Source: Neofusicoccum parvum
Lineage: Eukaryota > Ascomycota > Dothideomycetes > Botryosphaeriales > Botryosphaeriaceae
Assembly (NCBI GenBank): GCA_020912385.1
Contig: CP087213.1
Location: forward strand, 1,054,001 to 1,118,000
Length of the DNA: 64,000 nucleotides
Direction of reading: 5' to 3'
In this document: positions 55,355 to 64,000 of the stretch, piece after piece
How positions within the stretch are numbered: position 1 is the stretch's first letter
How the letters are laid out: the number at the start of each line of letters is the position of its first letter
The notes under the pieces: model-generated
Seen by the model: the letters and a program-made list of their open reading frames with translations, nothing else
Told to the model about the DNA's origin: nothing
Databases searched by the model: none
Position numbers and translations under genes: made by a program

Positions 55355-58300
55355 ATGCCGTCCGACATCCGGTCGTACTTGACATCTACGTCTCACCGAA
55401 ATCCAACACGATTAGTTCCCGCCATTTCGCCGCCAAGCAGTGATGACGACCTTGTCATGATCAGCAGCAATGGCAATGCGCCAAAGAAGCGGACCAGCGC
55501 CCAGGCGCAATTGCCATCCCGGTCACGAGAGAAGAAGATTGGCGTTTTCTCACATGTTGCAAGTATGTTCAAGCCTCACTTGCGCTGTTAGGCAATCATA
55601 CCTCTCCTACACAAACCTCTATTACCAGAGTTTGCTATCATGCTGTGGAAAAGGAATGCTAGCGGCTCTCTCATACTAAACCGCCGTCGCAGTTCCCGTT
55701 AGGCCCAAGAAAGTCAGAGCTACATTTCAATCAGAACCAACGGCTATCGCAGTTCCTACACCGACGGACTCCTCAGACGACGTCAAGATGAGCATACGCC
55801 CGCAACGGACCCGTGGCAGGCGAATCTCCTACGCTGTGGACCCAATACCGTCGTCGGACGAAGAGAGCGATGCTGCAAAAACGTCAGACTTCGAGGAGGC
55901 TCACGTTGAGGACACCGAGAGCCTTGACGAATACGACTCTGATGTGGAGCAGAATACAAGCCCAGAACCACAGTCCGACGTTGATGAGGACATCATGATG
56001 GAAGACGAACATGCAGATCCTATGGATCTAGATGAACCCAAGCCACCTGTGCGGGTTGAGAAACCGAAGCATGCGAAAGCCAAGAACAGCAAACCTACCA
56101 AGTCCCGAGGAATTGATCCAGGCCTACCTCCTTTGTCCGACATCCATGACATATTCAAAGATATCACAGAACGGGCCCTCAACAATGGTTTCCTAGAGAC
56201 ACTAGGTGCACTGCAGGGCCGGGAGCTTCGAATCGCGACGATGTGTTCAGGCACAGAAAGCCCCGTTCTGGCACTACAACTCGTGTCCGAAGCTTTGGAA
56301 CAGTCGGGAAACGATCCCTTGCGTCTACGGCATGCGTTTAGCGCAGAGATCGTGCCTAAAAAGCAGGCATACATAGAGAGGAATTTTCGTCCTCCGATCA
56401 TTTTCCGGGATATCCGTGAATTGGCAAGGGAGGATGCGTTGGCGTCGGGCGCGTGAGTGTCTCCCTAGTTTAAGCATGCATCTTTCCACAAGGACTGACA
56501 GTGACAGGACAAATGCGTATGGCGCAAAGGTTCAAGTTCCGGGAAGCATCGACATGGCCGTTGCTGGATTCTCTTGCGTGGACTATTCCCCACTCAACAA
56601 CAATGGCAAGACTATCGACCAAAAAGGTGAATCACGAGATACCCTGGAGGCCATTCTGGCTTACGCCAAGCAATGGACGCCGAAAATAATTGTTCTGGAG
56701 AACGTCTACGGAGCACCATGGGACGATTGCGTGAAGCGCGCAGATGCCGCCGGCTATGCGGCTGACTATGTGCGGGTGGATACGAAAGACTATTACCTTC
56801 CGCAGACCCGTACCCGTGGATACATGGTCTGCATTCACAGGCAGCAGTTCCCTGGCAATGTTGCTTCCGCTTTGAAGACATGGAAAGAGCTCATGGTCGA
56901 ATTCAAGCGTCGAGCAAGTGCGCCAGCCTCCGCCTTTCTCCTCCCTGCGGACGACTATAGGGTTCACCATTTCAACTCTCAACTCACAACCCAGTATCGA
57001 CAGGAAAACAAGGACCGAGCGGTAAATTGGGACGCCTGTCGGCATCGGCATCAGAAGGTGCGCAGCAAGGATGGCCTCGGAAACCAACGACCAATCACTC
57101 AGTGGATCGACAACGGCTCTTGTGTTCCTTTCGAGAACTCCCACAAGATGTGGTTCTCTAAGCAGGTCGAAAGAGTGTGGGACTCCATTGAGATTCGATT
57201 TCTTCGTGCGGCAATGAACAACGACAGAAGTCCTGGCTACGATCCAATGTTCAAGACGTCGATCATGGAGTTGAGCCAAAATGTGGACAGATTCAATCAG
57301 GAGATGCCATTCGGTGTCTGCTCATGCATCACACCCAGCGGAATTTTCTTCTTGACTGACCGTGGTGGGCCGTTAACCCCCTACGAGACCCTGGCGCTTC
57401 AAGGCCTTCCGCTGGATAAGATCTCGTTCACAATTGAGACAATGCGGGAGCTGCAGGATCTCGCAGGTAATGCTATGAGCTCCACAGTTGTTGGGGTGGC
57501 ACAATTGGCGGCCCTGATCGTTGCAGCACCCATGCTTAAGGAACGCCCGCTGCCGACTTCTGTTTCAATGCCCACTACTACCGCTACCAGGGTCGCTTCC
57601 GCTCCATGTAACGAGGAGAATTTGACACGAGTCGAACGGCATGAGCTCATGGGCTCAGAAACCTTATCTTCTGGCGACCTTTGTGAGGACGCTCGTAACA
57701 GCAATCGACTCTGTCGCTGCGAAGGCCAGTTCGGCATGACGCGCAAAGAGATCCTGGAATGTCAGGAATGTGGACACACAGTCTGCGCGGAGTGCAAGAG
57801 CAAGCCCGCCCATGTTTATTCGGCCTACGAAACCAATCGCTCCCTGACCGCGCACGGCTTTGAGTTAAAGTGGAAGACTATCTTTCCTGCATCCCTCGAA
57901 TTCGTTAAGCTACCAGGAATCACTAGCTTAGCAAGAGATTTCGAACTCGATATGGGACTTGGCAGATCCTACTTCGAGATAGTAGAAGGGAGCCTAAACT
58001 TAAACGAACAGCTAAGATTCCGGGATTTCAAGCGCACGTCAAAGTGGATAGTCTCGTACGAGTCCGCTTCCGCAGTTTTAAAGCTCGAAATCACTTCTGA
58101 TGATCGGGCTGAGTGGCGGCTCTTCGCCAAAGCACCTAGGCATTTGCCCGCGAATGATCCGATACGAAAAGTCTTGGAAATGCCCGTCGCGCGAGCCATG
58201 CTACCTGAGCGCGTTAGTCTCGGGAACGGAAAGAATCTCTGGGCAGAGCGGTGGAAATGGTTCATCCCCTCAAGCCAAAACTTTCCTATCTCAATCCGCG

Positions 58301-61300
58301 AGATCAGTCCTGAGACCAATCGATCTTGGCGCGCCCTCTACGGATTGGTAAGCTACCTCGGAGAAACCGTACCTCAGCAACTGGAAGTCTCGGTACCTTT
58401 GGAAGACGTGGGTTTGCTACCTGAGGACGTCTCGGGAACTTATCTGCACCTTCCTGCTTGTGGAACCGCATGCTCCGCCTTGTACCGCCGCATTTCGCTC
58501 TCGCTGTCGGATGGGGAGTCTGGACCTCTATACCTTTTCCTGGATCCTTCCCGAATCGGTTCAGTTGGTGAAGACTCGTTTGTTTTCTCCCGTCACCACG
58601 AAAGACTCGAGATGGATGAGCGGAGAGATGTCATTGCCTGGGTCGACCCGTCTTTCAGACCTTGGGATCGGAGTTCGTACCAGACGAGTGGCTCTTTCGC
58701 TGGATCCTGGACTCCAGAAAATGCGCCAGAAACATTACTCTGTGCATCGAGGGACCGTCTAATCATCAATAAGCCAAGCAGTGAACCCGGCTGGGGTGCC
58801 GGCCTCGTTCACAGCTGCTCTCACAGCCTGGCGGTATTGAGCATGAAGTTCCACACGGAGGAGAGACTAGGTCGAGTTTCGACATATCGCTTTGACGAGG
58901 AAGGAAAATCAGCCTTCATGGAGAAATTCTCGTGGGTTTTAGGGACGAACGCACATATCCCGTGTCTGAAGGAATGGAGGCGACTGCACATAGATGCAAC
59001 CAACCAAACTTGTGAGCATTGCGCTCCTGCACTCCCATCAATCAAATGGGCTCAAGCCGAGCCCGAGAAAGGCAGAAAGAACGCAAAGAACGCCAAGATC
59101 ATCCTGGTTCCTCAAGAGGATCCGAAAGAAGCTGCCCAATTCGAGTTCAGCATGAAGACCCGACCTTCCATCCTTGACATGATGGCGACTGTTGATGAAT
59201 CTGGAAACTGTCATCTGCGCGTAGGTGTCAACCTTATCTCACTAGCTCACAGGGCATTAGCACTTCTTTGTGCGTTCGGAAATTCCCCTTCCGTTTCTTG
59301 GAATATCACCACCGAATTTGTTCCTGCTGCTGCCCCAAGTCTTCTACCTTTCAGACTTCTGAACAACCTAGACGACCCGCAGCACAGTCAACCAAACGGA
59401 TTCCTCTTAGACCTGAGACCGGCTCAGAAACGGTCTTTGTCGTGGATGCGGGAACAGGAGGAGGGACAGCAGTTCTTCCTCCAAGAAGTAGCAGAAGAGG
59501 TCGTGGAGCAGCTTCGATGGAAAATCGAGGCCAAGGCCGAAGTTGCGACTAAAATTAAGGGCGGCGTGGTTGCAGATCAAGTTTCTTATGGAAAAACAAT
59601 CACCTCCCTTGCTCTAATTCACATGGGATTCTGCGAGCACCAGAGGCCGCCGAGAAATGATACCGGACTCATCCCTCTGAAGGCGACGCTTGTTCTTGTT
59701 CCCAACAATCTCCCCAATCAATGGATGGCCGAGGTCAGGAAATGCCTACCTATGCACGAATATACAACCCAGGAGGTTCTCGTAATCAAGTCAGCAAAAG
59801 ATCTCGAGAACAGCCGCATCGAGCAATTCCAACGCGCAAAGATTATTATCGCACCTTACTCCTTACTCGGAAAAGAGGCGTATACAGATCGTCTAGGTAC
59901 CTTGACTGCAATGCCGGAGCCCCCGGCAGATGACCGTCCTTTCAACGCATGGTTTGAATACGCTCGTAAGCGTATCCCGCAAAGCAACCAAAAGCTCAGG
60001 GAAGTTGGTGTTGCATCCTTCAAGGAGCATCTCAAGTATGAGCTGGAGAAAACTCTGGCACATGAAGATTTCCAGGCAGCCGTTCCCTCCCGACGCACCA
60101 AGGGCGCCAACTACAAAAGCTTTGAGGAGACTGAGCACGGTAAGAGCATTGCCAAAGGCAAAGGTCGGGGTCAGATGACGGCAGCGCCGCAAACACCTGC
60201 GGATCCAAAAGACGATTGGGCGAAAATGAAATTCCCGGTGCTACACCAATTCACATTCAACCGAATCATCATAGACGAGTTCCATTACCCTAGGGGTAAA
60301 GAATACGCCACCATCACTACACTCTCCGCCGACAAGCGTTGGATTCTTTCCGGCACGCCGCCGCTGGACGATTTTGCGGACGTCAAACGGTTCGCAGCTT
60401 TCCTTGGCATCAACCTTGGAATCGATTGGGACGCACCAGGTGTGGTCACCCAAGAAAACTCCAGACAGCTGAGGAGGGAGAAGACAAGTTTTGAGCTCTT
60501 TCAAATATTCAAAGAGAGACGATCTCCTACTTGGCACGAACGGCGGCACCGCCATGCCCAAGACTTCCTGGACAAATTTGCTCGTCAAAACTTTGCAGAA
60601 ATTGGGGATGTGAAGTGCTTCGAGATGCTAAGGGCAGTGGAACTGACGCTGGACCATCGAGCGTTATATGAGGAGCTTTCATCATACGTCAAGGGCCGTA
60701 ACATGGCGACGACCAAGCTGACCAGTTCTGACACTGGTGATCGAGCCTCTCACCTTCGGCACAGCTTAAGAAGCGCCTCAACGGCCGAAGAAGCGTTGTT
60801 GCAATGCTCAAGCGCACACGTCGTGCAGAAGGCCTTGACACCAGCATACGACACTCTCGTTCGCCAAAGAGAGCTTGACCTGGAGAAGCAGAGAAGAAAA
60901 GTCAAAGGCTGTATCTCGGAAGCTGCAGATCTGGCTAAGCGCAGTGGAGACCCTGGCGATGAGTGGAAGAACTGGGCCATGCGATACAGAAACGATGGTG
61001 TGGATGCAGCTGTGGATGGCACAGTCCACAGCGACCTCCAAAAGATGGTGCTGATGGCGGAAAGGGAAAGCGCAAGCACGAAGAACGAGCGTTCAGCTAG
61101 AGCTGCGGCCGAACTAAAGACTCTCGTTCGAAACAAGGTCGGGGCGGAAGCACGTAAGTTCATGGGCATGAGCCGGTCACTGAGGTACGTTCGCTCAGTG
61201 AAGCACGTGAACACAGCGTCCTCCAGGGCGGACCGTGTGCGATGTCATTGTGGAAGCGCTTCACACGAGGTCACAGCAACGGGTACAGCAGTACTCATCG

Positions 61301-62187
61301 GTTGCGGCCACATCGTATGTGGAGAGTGCCTCACAGAGAGTTTGGACGAGGAGCGGTGCGTCGTAGAGGGCTGCGAGATGGAAATCCGGGAGAACAGTGT
61401 CCTCCACGCCAACAGCCTGCGCCATTGCGGAGACATAACTCCTCGGATGGAGAGTTTCGGTGCAAAGTTGGACGCAGTGATGGACCTCTTGGATGGGATT
61501 CCGGATGAAGAGCAAGGCATCATCTTCGTGCAATCATACAGCATGATGGGCAGCGTTTGTCAAGCCCTAACGAGCCGTGGAATCCCCAGCTACGCGATTG
61601 ACCGGATCTCGGAGACTGCATCAGACAAGATCGAGGCTTGGGTCAGTAACAAGAAGTACTTGGACGCGAAGAAGACAAAGGTCAACAGCAAATTCGGCAA
61701 GGTGTTGATCCTCAACCTGGGAGACGAGTCGGCGTCGGGGATGAATTTGGTCAACGCAAACCACGTCATCTTCATCGCGCCTCTCCTCACCAACACCAAC
61801 CAGAAGTACCAGGCGGCAATGGTGCAATCCATCGGACGAGCCAGGAGGTATGGGCAGCAGAAGCCTGTCCATGTGTACAGGTTCGTCGCGCCGAAGACCA
61901 TCGACATGGACATCCTCGAGCAGCGAGAGCTTCGCAACAAGGCGTTGAGCGAGGAGCCGCAGGACATGGCTCCGCCTTTTGAGCCCGGCAGTACGGACTA
62001 CGAGAAGACGAAAGCGATCAAAGATGCGCATGGGACGATGATGATCGTCCCGAGGTCCTGGGTTGCAGACGTCGACACGGCGGGTCGACACGGCATCGAG
62101 CTCGGAGTGTCCAACGCGGAGGAACTGGAGCGGTTTACTTCGATTACGCAGTTTTCCGAGGCGTACGTGCAGGATGGCGATGTGTAG
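55355..62187 (+). CDS. DNMT5: DNMT5-type protein: cytosine-C5 DNA methyltransferase with RING and SNF2 ATPase
   Basis: Exons 55355-55562, 55693-56452 and 56508-62187 give 2,215 aa. Residues 1-240 are acidic, Ser/Lys-rich linker. The methyltransferase follows (about 245-655): motif I IATMCSGTESPVLAL (about 250), motif IV GFSCVDYSPLN with Cys at about 346, motif VI ENVYGAPW (about 387), motif VIII QTRTRGY (about 422) and motifs IX/X LQGLPLDK and LAGNAMSSTVVG (about 643). A Cys cluster CRCEG...CQECGHTVCAEC sits at about 725. The SNF2 part has a Walker A variant VADQVSYGKT (Lys about 1352), motif II IIDEFHYPRG (Asp about 1579) and WILSGTPP. A RING-like module RCHCG...CGHIVCGEC lies at about 1900-1945, and helicase motif VI QSIGRARRYGQ at about 2097. 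MTase-RING-SNF2 order is unique to DNMT5, an ATP-dependent CpG maintenance enzyme in fungi such as Cryptococcus. I see no chromodomain. Nuclear. Confidence 0.96.
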
Positions 62188-63434
62188 CCAGGATGGTGTT
62201 CGCGGGGCGGGCGTTGCGTGTGCATTTCCTGGTGTTTTGGAGCATGTGGTGCTGGTTTGCCGGTGTTCCTGGCGGGTGGAGAATGGGGTGCGTTGGCAAA
62301 GCGACTCAGACCGCATGTCTCGGGGATCCCTGGCGTCGCGCGGTGGCCCGGCAGCCGCGAACACCGCCACGCTTGCCTGATGCGGTCGGAAGGCACTGGG
62401 GCGTGTCTGGCTAGTCATGCGCGACAGGCAGGTGCTCAGCCCGGGCCGCGGGAAAGCGTTCGTGGGCGCGTGTTCTTGCCGTGGCGGCCAGAGTCTAGAG
62501 TCTCGAGTGTAGAGCAGGGAGTGTGGCGGCGGGAGAGCTGGTTTCGCTCGGGCCGTTTGTTGTTGTTGTTGCTCGTCAGCCAGAACAAAACAATACAAGA
62601 CAAGACACCACTGCCACCGCCCTCCGTGAAGCTGTGGGACCGCACCGCGCACACGCCGTGCGGCTGCCGATGCCAGCCTCGTCCTGCTCGCCCCAGTCGC
62701 CCCAGTCGCCCCAGTCGTGGAGCCAGAAGGCCCCCGGACCCACGGCAATCCCATGAGGCCCCATCGACGTAACCACAACCGCACGCCGGCCCGAAGAACG
62801 CCTTCATCGCGACCGCCTTCGGCCATCTGGCAGCCATCGCCCGATTCCTCGCCGGCGCTCTCTCGATCGGTCTCCGCAGCCAAATGCATCCTCCACCGGC
62901 CTGTCCCATTTTCTTTCCTTCTTCTCCTTGTCATCGCCAGCGCCTTTCTTTTCCCGCCTCGCACCGCCGCCGTCTCTGCCGCCACTGGGCTCAAGCAGCA
63001 GCGGGCCAGAATTTCTCAGTCGGGTGAGTGATATCCTGTGCGGCACGACGGCGTGACGGGTCTCGTGCAGACGTCAATGGACGGCAAGAAATCACGCGAC
63101 GCTCGCCACGACGAATGCTCCAGTTCGAAAACTACGCTTGACATACATCCGCCGCGCGCGCCAGGTTGCCGGACGTCCGACCGGCACAACACGCCGTCCA
63201 GGAAAAACTTGGTCGGCGAGAGCAACTATAGACATGGAACCTCCTCACTAACAAGTTTCAAGTGCCCGCGCCACACCCCGCCCACCGCAGCCACTGGCCG
63301 TCCTTATAAGCCCTTGCGCCTGGGAGGGACCTCCTGCATACTGCAAACTCTAAAGATCCTAGCTCTCTGGACTTGCGTTTCTGGACCCCCGATCCTCCCG
63401 GGATACTGCCTCTTGACAACTCATCCTGCGCGAC
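62188..63434. other. Intergenic region after DNMT5
   Basis: 1.25 kb between two plus-strand genes. A TTG/TTGTTG run lies near 62560 and a TATA-like CTTATAAG at 63303-63310, about 125 bp before the next ATG, which may be its core promoter. Other frames look like noise. Confidence 0.45.
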
Positions 63435-64000
63435 ATGGACGCGGGAATTGCTGACGAACCGTCCTCCGAATCATCGTCGGCCACAATTCCTGCCGCACCG
63501 CCGGGGCATGACATCTCTTCCGCACCCGCTCCACTCATTCCCATCTTCCAGCCCAGCGAGATCACCATTCCGCGGCTACGGCCATCCATGCAGAAGCCAT
63601 GCAACAACAGCACAGCGAGTTCACCACAGCCTGCTGCCTCGCCGCCCAAGGCTAATCGCCGTAGCCCATCCAAAAGCCCTCGCAAGTCCATTGATGGCAG
63701 GCCAATTATCCGCAGCACCAAGATCTCCGTGCGCGTGAAGCCACGTTCAGCAGCGGCTACGATGGCGGCATCAACTCTCTCTGTCACGGGGCCCTCTGTG
63801 CCGCCACTACAACCATTGTCATCGCCCAGGAAAGCACCGTCTCCATCGCTCAGGAAGGTGTCTTCATCATCGCCGAGGAAGGTGTCCTCGTCATCACCAA
63901 GGAAGCCCTCAAGCAGTCGCCAGGTCCAGCCCTCAGACAATGACATTGTCAAAGCTGCTAGCATGGGAGCTTTACGAGGTTCCGGCATGTTGAAGGCCAG
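63435..64000 (+). CDS. Ser/Pro-rich protein, 5' part of a gene running off the window
   Basis: From the ATG at 63435 the frame is open to the window end (188 complete codons). The protein starts MDAGIADEPSSESSSATIP and is rich in Ser, Pro, Ala and Arg. It carries repeated SPRK units (PLSSPRKAPSPS, SSSPRKVSSSSPRK, SSSPRKPSS), resembling proline-directed kinase sites with basic flanks, and a block RRSPSKSPRKSIDGRPIIR. No folded domain appears before the edge. Likely a nuclear or cytoskeletal regulatory protein by composition only. The TATA-like element about 125 bp upstream supports the start. Confidence 0.65.
   Translation, partial: MDAGIADEPSSESSSATIPAAPPGHDISSAPAPLIPIFQPSEITIPRLRPSMQKPCNNSTASSPQPAASPPKANRRSPSKSPRKSIDGRPIIRSTKISVRVKPRSAAATMAASTLSVTGPSVPPLQPLSSPRKAPSPSLRKVSSSSPRKVSSSSPRKPSSSRQVQPSDNDIVKAASMGALRGSGMLKA

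Noticed and set aside
61621..62994. 457-codon minus-strand frame
   Set aside because: Antisense shadow of the DNMT5 3' end, where the sense frame has clear helicase motif VI.

Overview
The window looks like nuclear DNA of a filamentous ascomycete, probably a Dothideomycete (the class is an inference). Genes are monocistronic on both strands, with introns of about 45-145 nt, mostly GT-AG, with CTAAC/CTGAC-type branch sites. The protein set (Rtg2, Nma111, Skn7, Ost3, Ari, Gcd6, Aps2) is the standard Pezizomycotina complement. I see no prokaryotic or viral signatures, and no rRNA, tRNA or CRISPR.

Layout. 0-3.8 kb: 3' end of an unknown gene, an Rtg2-type Ppx/GppA protein and a small GPI-anchored wall protein. 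5.6-12 kb: a SET-domain protein, a conserved fungal protein of unknown function and a short-chain dehydrogenase, separated by long GC-rich spacers. 12.7-18.7 kb: the nuclear HtrA protease Nma111, a small SANT-like basic protein and the AP-2 sigma subunit. 21.4-23.1 kb: an ammonium transporter with GATA motifs upstream. 25-28.4 kb: a conserved Ser/Pro-rich Cys-cluster protein, a possible tiny membrane protein and a secreted protein. 28.4-35.9 kb: a lower-GC, repeat-bearing island with a divergent heat-shock-factor gene, a trinucleotide microsatellite, LINE fragments and a decayed F-box gene. 35.9-49.2 kb: OST3, a coiled-coil nuclear protein, an APC-superfamily (GABA/choline-type) permease, an Ariadne RBR ubiquitin ligase and eIF2B-epsilon. 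50-54.1 kb: the SKN7 stress regulator divergently paired with a mitochondrial-type one-Cys peroxiredoxin. 55.4-62.2 kb: a 2,215-residue DNMT5-type protein joining a C5-cytosine DNA methyltransferase, a RING finger and an SNF2 ATPase. 63.4 kb to the end: the 5' part of a Ser/Pro-rich gene.

The genes do not form one pathway. Three links stand out: SKN7 shares a promoter region with a plausible target (peroxiredoxin); DNMT5 lies about 20 kb from a decayed transposon/F-box island of the kind DNA methylation is thought to silence; and two HSF-type DNA-binding proteins (an HSF1-like gene and SKN7) lie in the same window. Gene models were built by hand from splice consensus, reading phase and family resemblance, so start codons and a few splice sites remain provisional.
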